Source: Thermoplasmata archaeon
Lineage (GTDB): Archaea > Thermoplasmatota > Thermoplasmata > Lutacidiplasmatales > UBA184
Direction: 5' to 3'
Assembly (NCBI GenBank): GCA_030039995.1
Contig: JASHUL010000196.1
Span: 1 to 19,946 of the forward strand
Length of the DNA: 19,946 nucleotides
Of the stretch, positions 6,204-12,641 are shown piece after piece (within the stretch, counting starts at the first letter, position 1; each line of letters opens with the position of its first letter). The notes beneath the pieces are model-generated. The model did not search any database. It was not told where the DNA came from and saw nothing but the letters and a program-made list of their open reading frames with translations. The position numbers and the translations under genes were made by a program.

Positions 6204-7056
6204 GCGCGCTCTCCGTCGGGACGAGATGTCGGGCGAGGCCGAGCTCCTCCGGCGAGGCGCCCAGCGCGAGCCCGACGACCTGCGGCAGGTGGAACACCGG
6301 CATGTCGAGCGAGTGGCCGACCGCCTTCGCGGCCTGGTTCTGGTAGGCGTCGAGCGAGATGTGACAGAGGGGGCACGGCGTCGCCATCGCGTCCGCGCCG
6401 TGCGTCTTGGCGTCGTCGATCTGCCGGCCGGCGATCCGGCTCGCGACCTCGGGCTTGACGAATTGGATCGGGAAGCCGCAGCACATGACCCGGCCGCGGT
6501 AGTAGACCGGCGTCGCCCCGAGCGCGTCGAGAAGCTCCTCGAACGACCGGGGCTCCTCGGGACTCTCCCAGTTCATCTCGTCCCCGGGCCGCAGCAGATG
6601 GCAGCCGTAGAACGCCCCGACCTTGAGTCCGGAGAGCGGTCGCCGGACCTTCGCCCGGATCGCCGGGAGGCCGACGTCCTCGACCAGTACCCGAAGCAGA
6701 TGCTTGACCTTCGTCGTCCCGCGGTACTCGATGCCGATCGGCTTCAGGGCGCCGTCGACCCGCGCCTTCACCTTCGGGTCGGTGAGCCGAAGGTTCGCGA
6801 GCGAAAGCATCCCCTGGCAGGTGGAGCAGATCGTGAGGAGGTCGAGGCCGGCGCGTTCCGCGATCGCGAGGTTGCGCGCGTTCAGCGCGACGTTCAGCAC
6901 CTCGTTCGCTTCGTCGACGAACCCCGAGCCGCAGCAGGAGAAGTTCGGGAACTCCACGAGCTCGATCCCGAGCGCGCGGCAGACCCAGCGAGTGGCCATG
7001 TCGAGCTCCTTGCCCGACTCTTGGGCGACGCAACCGGGATAGTAGGCCAGCTTCAC
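6172..7056 (-). CDS. sdhE: SdhE/HdrB-like subunit with two CCG (cysteine-rich) domains
   Basis: The 294-aa protein has two copies of the CX(n)CCGX(m)CXXC motif: C9, C41-C42-G43, C77-x2-C80; and C152, C192-C193-G194, C228-x2-C231. This is the arrangement of HdrB, GlpC and archaeal SdhE proteins, whose CCG domains bind a non-cubane [4Fe-4S] cluster or Zn. In archaeal succinate dehydrogenases this subunit replaces the cytochrome b anchor; in thiol:fumarate reductase a related domain handles CoM-SH/CoB-SH. No transmembrane segment is evident. The GTG start at 7056 forms a GTGA overlap with the sdhB stop and has a strong GAGGAGG (complement of 7064-7070) 7 nt upstream. The reaction partner (quinone, thiol or other) cannot be decided from sequence. 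Confidence 0.88.
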   Translation of the reverse strand: MKLAYYPGCVAQESGKELDMATRWVCRALGIELVEFPNFSCCGSGFVDEANEVLNVALNARNLAIAERAGLDLLTICSTCQGMLSLANLRLTDPKVKARVDGALKPIGIEYRGTTKVKHLLRVLVEDVGLPAIRAKVRRPLSGLKVGAFYGCHLLRPGDEMNWESPEEPRSFEELLDALGATPVYYRGRVMCCGFPIQFVKPEVASRIAGRQIDDAKTHGADAMATPCPLCHISLDAYQNQAAKAVGHSLDMPVFHLPQVVGLALGASPEELGLARHLVPTESALGKIGTKAPA

Positions 7057-8024
7057 GACGTATCCTCCTCCCGGTCGAGCGCCGCGTAGATCTTCTCGAC
7101 CTCGTCCAGCCCCTCGATCCGGTGCGGGGACTTCAGCACCTCGGGCTTCTTGCGGTAGATGCGGACCCCCTGGCCGAGCTGGCTGACGAGGCCGGCGACC
7201 CCCGACGTCTGGCGGACGAGCTTCGACTCCTGCAGCAGACCCCGCTCCCGGATGTTCTCCTTGAACCCGACCGCGTGGCGGGAGCCGTTCTCGGTCGCGC
7301 CCTGGGCGCGGATCGCCATCTCCTTCAGGTCGCGGATCCGCTCGGACGGTCGGACGTCCTTCGGGCACGCCTCGGTGCACAGATGGCACCGCAGGCACGT
7401 CCAGAGGCCGGCCGGTTGGATGCGGAGGAGGCGGTCCTGCGTCGCCGTGTCGCGCGGGTCGACGACGAACCGGTACAGCTTCGCGAGCGCCATCGGGCCC
7501 GGAAAGCCGACGTCCGCTTCGACCGCTGGACAGGCGGAGAAGCAGGCGGCGCACGCGATGCACCGGGGCGTCTCGTGGAACCGCTCGACCTGCGCGGGGG
7601 TCATCGCCGTCTCTTTGCCCTCGGGCATCGGGTGGCGCGGGTCGAGGATCAGGTGCGGGTCGATCGCGTCGTACTGTCGCCAGAACGGCTCCTGGTCGAC
7701 CACCAGGTCCCGGAGCACGGGCTGATTGCGCATCGGCTCGACCACGATCCGGCCGTTGCGCGCGAGCTCGGGCCCGACCTGCGTTTCGCAGGCGAGCCGG
7801 CTCTTCGAGTTGACCCGCATCGCGCACGAGCCGCAGATCGCGCTACGGCACGAGTAGCGGAGCGTGAGCGTCGGGTCGACCTCGGCCCGGATGCGGAGCA
7901 ACGCGGTCAGCACGGGAGTGTGCGGCGCCAGGTCGAGCGTGTACTCCTGGTACCGGGGGGCCGCGTCCGTGGCGGGGTCGTACCGGTAGACCTCGAACTT
8001 CGCGGACACCGTCTCCTCTGCCAT
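7053..8024 (-). CDS. sdhB: Succinate dehydrogenase/fumarate reductase iron-sulfur subunit
   Basis: This is a 323-aa iron-sulfur subunit that relays electrons from the flavoprotein. The N-terminal ferredoxin domain has C59, C64, C67 and C79 for [2Fe-2S]. The C-terminal domain has C155-x2-C158-x2-C161-x3-C165-P and C210-x2-C213-x2-C216-x3-C220-P. In canonical bacterial and mitochondrial SdhB the last motif lacks the second Cys and holds [3Fe-4S]; here all four Cys are present, predicting a second [4Fe-4S], as known for archaeal SdhB partnered with CCG subunits. An approximately 90-residue extension after the last cluster (from about 232) makes it longer than bacterial SdhB (about 240 aa). The ATG at 8024 shares one base with the sdhA TGA. 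It sits between sdhA and sdhE. Confidence 0.94.
   Translation of the reverse strand: MAEETVSAKFEVYRYDPATDAAPRYQEYTLDLAPHTPVLTALLRIRAEVDPTLTLRYSCRSAICGSCAMRVNSKSRLACETQVGPELARNGRIVVEPMRNQPVLRDLVVDQEPFWRQYDAIDPHLILDPRHPMPEGKETAMTPAQVERFHETPRCIACAACFSACPAVEADVGFPGPMALAKLYRFVVDPRDTATQDRLLRIQPAGLWTCLRCHLCTEACPKDVRPSERIRDLKEMAIRAQGATENGSRHAVGFKENIRERGLLQESKLVRQTSGVAGLVSQLGQGVRIYRKKPEVLKSPHRIEGLDEVEKIYAALDREEDTS
7064..7070 (-). promoter_or_regulatory. Strong Shine-Dalgarno of sdhE
   Basis: On the minus strand this reads GAGGAGG, inside the last codons of sdhB and 7 nt before the GTG at 7056. It fixes the sdhE start among several possible upstream codons in a long open frame. Confidence 0.7.
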
Positions 8025-9706
8025 CAGTACACCCTCTCCTTCGGTTCCCAGCGCGTGTACGTCACCGGCGCGTACGAGAGGCTCGGCCCCTGCGGGGTCT
8101 TCTGGGCCAGCGTGTGGCGCATCCAGCGGGCGTCGTCCCGTTTCGGATAGTCGGTCCGCGCGTGCGCCCCGCGGCTCTCGGTCCGTGCGTAGGCGCCGAC
8201 CACGATCGTCTCCGCGAGCTCCAGCATGTGACCGACCTCGAGCGCATCGGTCAGATTGACGTTGTAGACCTTGGACTGGTCGACGACCCGGACCCGGTCG
8301 AAGCGGGCTTTGATCGCCCGAATTCGCTTCAGCCCTTCGAGCAGATCGGCCTCGTTCCGGTAGATGCCGACGTACTGCTCCATCGTCGCCTGCATCTCCG
8401 TCCGCAGTGCGGACGGGTCTTCGCCGTCCGTGCGGCTCGACCAGGCCCGCAACGGCGCGACCGCCGCGTCGAGGTCGGCGGCGTGCATCTCGGGCGCGGG
8501 CGCGGTCGCCGCGTACTCCGCGGCCGCGATACCGGCCTGCTTGCCGAAGACGAGCGTCTCGAGCAGGGAGTTTCCTCCGAGGCGGTTCGCTCCGTGGATC
8601 GAGACGCAGGCCGCCTCGCCCGCCGCGTAGAGCCCGCGGATGTTCGTCTCGCCCCGCTTGTTCGTGCCGATCCCGCCCATCATATAGTGCTGGCCCGGGT
8701 ACACGGGGATCGGTTCGGTGACGGGGTCGATGCCCGCGAAGTTCCGGCAGAAGTCGACGATCTCCTGGAGCCGGCTCTCGACCTTCTCCTTGCCGAGATG
8801 CATCAGTTCGAGGTGGACGTAGCTACCGTACGGACCGGGGAACCCGCGACCTTCCGCGACCTCCGTGACGATCGCCCGGGAGACGACGTCCCGCGACGCC
8901 AGCTCGAGCACGTGCGGGGCGTACCGGCTCATGAATCGCTCGCCGGTCCGGTTCTTGAGGATCCCGCCCTCCCCGCGCGCGCCCTCGGTGATCAGGATCC
9001 CGGACTCGAGCAGCGCCGTCGGGTGGAACTGGACGAACTCCATGTCCTTGAGGAACGCGCCGACGTCGTACGCGGCCGCGACGCCGTCCCCCGTGCAGCT
9101 GTGGGCGTTGGTCGTCCGCCCGTACACCCGACCGAAGGGGCCGGTCGCGAGTACGACGCTCTTGCCCGCGATCTCCTCGAAGGCGCCGGACTTCCGGTCG
9201 AACGCGACGATCCCGTGCACCCGGCCGTCGCGGACGACGAGCTCGGTGAGGTCCCACTCCTCGTAGAGTGTGAACCGCTCCGTGCCGAGACGCTCCCACA
9301 ACCCCTGGAGCAACGCGAGCCCGGTCCGGTCCGCCGCATAGATCGTCCGAGGGAACCCGGCCCCGCCGAACGCCCGCCGTGCGAGCGAGCCGTCCTCGCC
9401 CCGGCTGAAGATCGTGCCGAAGTGCTCCATCTCGACGACCGTCGGGCCGGCTTCCTGACAGAAGAACTCGATCGCGTCCTGGTCGCCGAGGTAGTCCGAG
9501 CCCTTCACCGTGTCGTAGATGTGGGTCTCGACCGAGTCCTCTTTCCCCAGCGCGGCGTTGATCCCGCCTTGGGCCGCCCCCGAGTGCGACCGGAGCGGAT
9601 GGAGCTTCGAGACAAGCGCGACGTCGCGCCCTGCCTGGACCGCGGCCAGTGCCGCTCGTTGGCCGGCGAGCCCGGCCCCGACCACGACGACCTCGTGGCG
9701 CTCCAT
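8024..9706 (-). CDS. sdhA: Succinate dehydrogenase/fumarate reductase flavoprotein subunit
   Basis: The 560-aa FAD subunit oxidises succinate to fumarate or does the reverse. It shows the Rossmann GxGxxG (G10, G12, G15), RSHSGAAQGG (39-48) in which His41 is the position of the covalent FAD link, the QFHPTAL block, the TEGARGEGG substrate loop with its Arg, a His-Tyr-Met-Met-Gly-Gly-Ile block, and the C-terminal LYAAGEAACVSIHGANRLGG...LLETLVFG signature. The length is normal for the family. The ATG at 9706 is preceded by a TATA-like box at 25-32 nt, so the operon mRNA is probably leaderless. It is the first gene of a five-gene operon (sdhA-sdhB-sdhE-ridA-channel). No sdhC/sdhD anchors follow. 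The direction of catalysis in vivo cannot be deduced. Confidence 0.96.
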   Translation of the reverse strand: MERHEVVVVGAGLAGQRAALAAVQAGRDVALVSKLHPLRSHSGAAQGGINAALGKEDSVETHIYDTVKGSDYLGDQDAIEFFCQEAGPTVVEMEHFGTIFSRGEDGSLARRAFGGAGFPRTIYAADRTGLALLQGLWERLGTERFTLYEEWDLTELVVRDGRVHGIVAFDRKSGAFEEIAGKSVVLATGPFGRVYGRTTNAHSCTGDGVAAAYDVGAFLKDMEFVQFHPTALLESGILITEGARGEGGILKNRTGERFMSRYAPHVLELASRDVVSRAIVTEVAEGRGFPGPYGSYVHLELMHLGKEKVESRLQEIVDFCRNFAGIDPVTEPIPVYPGQHYMMGGIGTNKRGETNIRGLYAAGEAACVSIHGANRLGGNSLLETLVFGKQAGIAAAEYAATAPAPEMHAADLDAAVAPLRAWSSRTDGEDPSALRTEMQATMEQYVGIYRNEADLLEGLKRIRAIKARFDRVRVVDQSKVYNVNLTDALEVGHMLELAETIVVGAYARTESRGAHARTDYPKRDDARWMRHTLAQKTPQGPSLSYAPVTYTRWEPKERVY

Positions 9707-9730
9707 GCCGGCCCCACCGAACCGCGCGAA

Positions 9731-9738
9731 GACTTAAC
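9731..9738 (-). promoter_or_regulatory. TATA-like box of the sdh operon
   Basis: On the minus strand GTTAAGTC lies 25-32 nt before the sdhA ATG (9706). It is the only A/T-rich patch in that part of the divergent spacer, implying a leaderless sdhA mRNA. Confidence 0.5.
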
Positions 9739-9762
9739 GGCCGTCGCCGCGGAGCGTCGCTC

Positions 9763-9790
9763 GGGCTTCCGGACGGCCTCCGGGAAGCCC
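9763..9790. repeat. Inverted repeat in the sdhA/psmB divergent spacer
   Basis: GGGCTTCC (9763-9770) and GGAAGCCC (9783-9790) form a perfect 8-bp inverted repeat with a 12-nt centre. It lies about 25 bp upstream of the sdhA TATA-like box and about 58 bp upstream of the psmB TATA box. It could be an operator for a dimeric regulator; chance is not excluded in DNA this GC-rich. The rest of the 195-nt spacer holds only the two promoters. Confidence 0.35.
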
Positions 9791-9847
9791 CGCCACCACG
9801 TCCCCGGAGGTTCCTCGGTGACGCGCGCGTAATCGCCCGGTGAGCCG

Positions 9848-9854
9848 TTATATA
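9848..9854 (+). promoter_or_regulatory. TATA box of psmB
   Basis: TTATATA is the best TATA match in the window. A start site about 27 nt downstream would give a leader of roughly 20-25 nt. That leader contains GGGGGT (9890-9895), 6 nt before the ATG at 9902, so this gene appears to have a leader and a ribosome site, unlike most first genes here. Confidence 0.65.
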
Positions 9855-9901
9855 GCGAACCCGGGTCCGCTCTCCGCCCCCGAGATAGCGGGGGTCGTAC
9901 G

Positions 9902-10579
9902 ATGATGCGGAATCCAGTGAGCGCGGCCGACGAGGATCGGCTGCTGAAGGGCACGACGACGATCGGTCTCGTGCTGAAGGACGGCGTCGTGCTCGCCACC
10001 GAGCGCCGCGCGACCGCGGGCTCGATGATCATGAACAAGCAGACCCAGAAGCTGTTCAAGATCGACCAAAACCTCGGGATCACGATCGCCGGCATGGTCG
10101 GCGACGCCCAGGTGTTGGCCCGGTACCTCAAGGCCGAGGTGTCGCTCTACCGGCTCCGGCGGAACGGTCCGGTCAGCGCCGAGGGCGCCGCGACGCTCCT
10201 CGCCAACATTCTCAGTGGCAGCCGCTACTACCCGTACTACGCCTGGCTGATCCTCGGCGGCGTCGATGCGAAGGGCGGCCACGTCTTCTCGGTCGACCCG
10301 GCCGGCGGCTGCATCGAGGACCGGTTCTGCTCGATCGGGTCGGGCTCGACATTCGCCTACGGCGTGCTGGAGGAGGGATACTCCCGGGACCTCTCGACCT
10401 CGGACGGCGTCGACCTCGCGCTCCGAGGGCTCACGGTCGCGATGAAGCGCGACAGCGCGAGCGGCGACGGCTACCTCTGCCACGTCATCACGGCCAAAGA
10501 GTATCGGGAGCTGTCGGACGACGAAATTAATAAGCGTCTGAAGGCACTCAAGATACCGTTGCCTCCGGTCCTACCTTAG
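9902..10579 (+). CDS. psmB: Archaeal 20S proteasome beta subunit
   Basis: This 225-aa N-terminal-nucleophile hydrolase forms the inner catalytic rings of the 20S proteasome. Autocleavage after Gly17 (LLKG|TTTIG) would expose Thr18 as the catalytic Thr1. Mature-chain Glu17 (TERR) and Lys33 (KLF) are in place; Thermoplasma also has Glu at position 17. IAGMVGDAQVLARY, the SRYYPYY region, the GSGSTFAYGVLE block and RDSASGDG complete the active-site and fold signatures. The 17-residue propeptide is longer than the short Thermoplasma one. ATG 9905 is an alternative start one codon later. The downstream gene is aCPSF1, the same neighbourhood as in Methanocaldococcus (MJ1237/MJ1236), so the pairing looks ancient. 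Alpha subunit and activating ATPase are not in the window. Confidence 0.97.
   Translation: MMRNPVSAADEDRLLKGTTTIGLVLKDGVVLATERRATAGSMIMNKQTQKLFKIDQNLGITIAGMVGDAQVLARYLKAEVSLYRLRRNGPVSAEGAATLLANILSGSRYYPYYAWLILGGVDAKGGHVFSVDPAGGCIEDRFCSIGSGSTFAYGVLEEGYSRDLSTSDGVDLALRGLTVAMKRDSASGDGYLCHVITAKEYRELSDDEINKRLKALKIPLPPVLP
10524..10533 (+). promoter_or_regulatory. Possible internal promoter for aCPSF1 inside the end of psmB
   Basis: AAATTAATAA occurs in coding sequence (codons for Glu-Ile-Asn-Lys) that uses ATT and AAT, which are rare here where ATC and AAC dominate. It resembles an archaeal TATA box. A start about 27 nt downstream would give aCPSF1 a leader of about 75-80 nt. Inference from composition only. 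Confidence 0.35.
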
Positions 10580-10582
10580 GAT

Positions 10583-10599
10583 CGCACCCGTCGGGTGCG
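10583..10599 (+). repeat. Hairpin in the psmB-aCPSF1 spacer
   Basis: CGCACCCG and CGGGTGCG are perfect reverse complements separated by one T, so RNA could fold into about a 6-7 bp G/C-rich stem with a 3-5 nt loop. It begins 3 nt after the psmB stop. It could be a processing site, an mRNA stabiliser or part of the aCPSF1 leader. There is no T-tract after it, so it is not a classical terminator. Confidence 0.5.
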
Positions 10600-10604
10600 C
10601 GACG

Positions 10605-10630
10605 AACCCCTTCCGGGAAAACCCCTTCCG
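10605..10630 (+). repeat. 11-nt tandem direct repeat just before aCPSF1
   Basis: AACCCCTTCCG occurs at 10605-10615 and again at 10620-10630 (15-nt period), ending 6 nt before the preferred ATG at 10637. It would lie in the aCPSF1 leader and could be a protein- or RNA-binding site. Confidence 0.5.
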
Positions 10631-10636
10631 CAGTGC

Positions 10637-12541
10637 ATGAGTTTCGACTCTCTTATCGAACAAACACGGGAAGCGCTCCGAAGCGTGCTCCCGGAGACGA
10701 TCGAGGTCACCGACATCGAGCTCGAGGGCCCGCAGATCGTCCTCTACACGAAGCAACTCGACTCGTTCCTCTCGGGCGGCGACCTGCTCCGGCAGGTCGC
10801 GCAGCGACTCCACCGGCGCGTGGTCGTCCGCAGCGACCCCGCGACGCTCATCGACCCGAAGGAGGCCGAGAAGATGACGCGGGAGGTGATCCCTCCCGAG
10901 GCGGAGATCAACCAGCTGTTCTTCGAGCCCGAGACCGGCGAGGTCACGATCGAGGCGGCCAACCCGGGCGCCGCGATCGGTCGCGGCGGCTCGGTCCTGA
11001 ACGACCTGAAACGGAAGATCGGGTGGGTGCCGACCGTCGTCCGGACGCCCCCGATCCCGTCCAAGACCGTCGAGGAGGTCCGCATCCACCTGCGGAACTC
11101 GTTCGACGACCGCCGGTCGTTCCTCAAGAAGGTCGGCATCCGGATCGCGCGTGACCCGCTCCCCGAGAAGCTCTGGGCGCGGAACACTGCCCTCGGCGGG
11201 TACCGCGAGGTCGGACGCAGCGCGCATCTCCTGACGACGCAGAACTCGAAGGTGCTGATCGACTGCGGGATCGACCCCGGGTCGGACCGCACGCCGTTCT
11301 TCAACGCGCCCGAGCTCCTCCCGCTCGATTCGCTCGACGCCGTCGTCGTCACCCACGCCCACCTCGACCACTGCGGGCTCGTCCCCGTGCTCCTCAAGTA
11401 TGGGTACAAGGGCCCGATCTACTGCACGGCGCCGACCCGCGACCTGATGACGCTCATGCTGCTCGACGCGATCAAGGTCGTCAACCAGGAGGCGCGGCGC
11501 GGCCTCTACGACTCCGCCCAGGTCCGCGAGCTCGTCTGGCGCACCATCCCGCTCCGCTGGGGGGAGACGACCGACATCGCCCCCGACATCCGCTTGACGA
11601 TGCACAACGCCGGCCACATCCTGGGGTCGTCCATCTGCCACTTCCACCTCGGGGACGGGGACCACAACCTCGCCTACTCCGGTGACATCAAGTTCGAGCG
11701 AAGCTGGCTGTTCAATCCGGCGACGAACCGATTCCCGCGCCTCGAGACGCTCGTGCTCGAGTCGACATACGGCGGGTACCGCGACATCCAGCCGAGCCGG
11801 CAGCAGGCGACCGAGCAGTTCACCGAACTGACGACGAAGGTGCTGAGCCGGAACGGCCATCTCGTCGTCCCGGTCTTCGCGGTCGGCCGCTCGCAGGAAG
11901 TGATGCTGGTCATCGAGGAGCGGATGCGCGAGGGGAAGATCCCCCGCGTCCCGGTCTATCTGGACGGGATGATCTTCGAGGCGACCGCGATCCACACGGC
12001 GTACCCCGAGTTCCTGAACAGCCAGCTCCGCACGCAGATCTTCCAGCAGGGGGACAATCCGTTCCTTTCGGACGTCTTCCGTCGGGTCGACTCGGCCCAG
12101 ATGCGGGCCGGCATCGTCGACTCGAAGGAGCCGTGCATCGTGCTCGCGACGTCCGGGATGATGAGCGGGGGGCCGGTGATGGAGTACTTCCGCGGGTGGG
12201 CTCCCGAGGAGAGGAACGGGCTCCTGTTCGTCGGCTACCAGGCCGAGGGGACGTTCGGAAAGCGCCTGCAGCGCGGACTCTCGGAGGCGTCGTTCGTCGA
12301 CGGCTCACGGCAGGCGTCGGTGCCCGTGCGCCTGGAGATCGCCACGATCGAGGGGTTCTCGGGCCACTCGGACCGGGTCCAGCTGATGAACTATGTCGCC
12401 TCGCTCGACCCCCGCCCGCGCACGATCATCCTGAACCACGGGGAGGAGTCGAAGACGGTCGACCTCTCCTCTAGCCTGCACAAGCGGTTCAACCTCGAGT
12501 CCCGGGCGCCATACAACCTCGAGGCGATCCGGGTCCTGTGA
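10637..12541 (+). CDS. aCPSF1/FttA: KH-domain beta-CASP ribonuclease and transcription termination factor
   Basis: This 634-aa protein has N-terminal KH-type RNA-binding domains (about 1-170; GRGG at 115-118), then a metallo-beta-lactamase domain with HAHLDH (240-245), His327 (GHILGS) and Asp350 (SGD). The beta-CASP insert and C-terminal motifs include ESTYG (375-379), PVFAVGRSQE (412-421), ATSGMMSGG (504-512) and GHSD (576-579), with His601. This family is an archaeal endo/5'-3' exoribonuclease that terminates transcription and trims mRNA 3' ends. The frame extends up to a GTG at 10595, but homologues begin near the Met at 10637, so I use that start. The extra 14 residues upstream would contain the direct repeats. 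It lies 57 nt after psmB. Confidence 0.95.
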   Translation: MSFDSLIEQTREALRSVLPETIEVTDIELEGPQIVLYTKQLDSFLSGGDLLRQVAQRLHRRVVVRSDPATLIDPKEAEKMTREVIPPEAEINQLFFEPETGEVTIEAANPGAAIGRGGSVLNDLKRKIGWVPTVVRTPPIPSKTVEEVRIHLRNSFDDRRSFLKKVGIRIARDPLPEKLWARNTALGGYREVGRSAHLLTTQNSKVLIDCGIDPGSDRTPFFNAPELLPLDSLDAVVVTHAHLDHCGLVPVLLKYGYKGPIYCTAPTRDLMTLMLLDAIKVVNQEARRGLYDSAQVRELVWRTIPLRWGETTDIAPDIRLTMHNAGHILGSSICHFHLGDGDHNLAYSGDIKFERSWLFNPATNRFPRLETLVLESTYGGYRDIQPSRQQATEQFTELTTKVLSRNGHLVVPVFAVGRSQEVMLVIEERMREGKIPRVPVYLDGMIFEATAIHTAYPEFLNSQLRTQIFQQGDNPFLSDVFRRVDSAQMRAGIVDSKEPCIVLATSGMMSGGPVMEYFRGWAPEERNGLLFVGYQAEGTFGKRLQRGLSEASFVDGSRQASVPVRLEIATIEGFSGHSDRVQLMNYVASLDPRPRTIILNHGEESKTVDLSSSLHKRFNLESRAPYNLEAIRVL

Positions 12542-12581
12542 CGCCGCCGCCTCGGACCGTCAAGTTATTGGACGAAACGTC

Positions 12582-12588
12582 TTATAGC
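12582..12588 (+). promoter_or_regulatory. TATA-like box upstream of the AlkP-superfamily gene
   Basis: TTATAGC lies 54-60 nt before the ATG at 12642, about twice the leaderless distance, so a leader of about 30 nt is expected. It is 23-29 nt before a GTG at 12611 that opens a short upstream frame. A second A/T-rich patch (AAGTTATT, near 12562-12569) may also contribute. Confidence 0.5.
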
Positions 12589-12610
12589 GGCAGGCCACCG
12601 GAGATAAGCA

Positions 12611-12637
12611 GTGAGCCGCCCTCTCCGCCCGAGCTGA
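12611..12637 (+). other. Possible leaderless 8-residue upstream ORF
   Basis: GTG at 12611 sits at the leaderless distance from the TATA-like box at 12582-12588. It is followed by seven sense codons and TGA at 12635-12637, 4 nt before the ATG of the phosphodiesterase gene. It could couple or attenuate translation of the downstream gene. Based on position only. Confidence 0.25.
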
Positions 12638-12641
12638 GCGA

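Noticed and set aside
6172..7827. Possible 551-residue fused protein ending in the CCG subunit (TfrB-like fusion)
   Set aside because: The upstream 250 residues are out-of-frame sdhB sequence. SdhB and SdhE are separate genes overlapping by GTGA, so there is no natural fusion.
8114..9832. 572-codon + strand frame opposite sdhA
   Set aside because: It is a wrong-strand shadow of sdhA with Arg/Asp/Val-rich sequence, no motif and no promoter.
10595..10636. N-terminal extension of aCPSF1 from GTG 10595
   Set aside because: Known homologues start near the Met encoded at 10637. The extra residues would be encoded by the direct repeats, and no ribosome site precedes the GTG.
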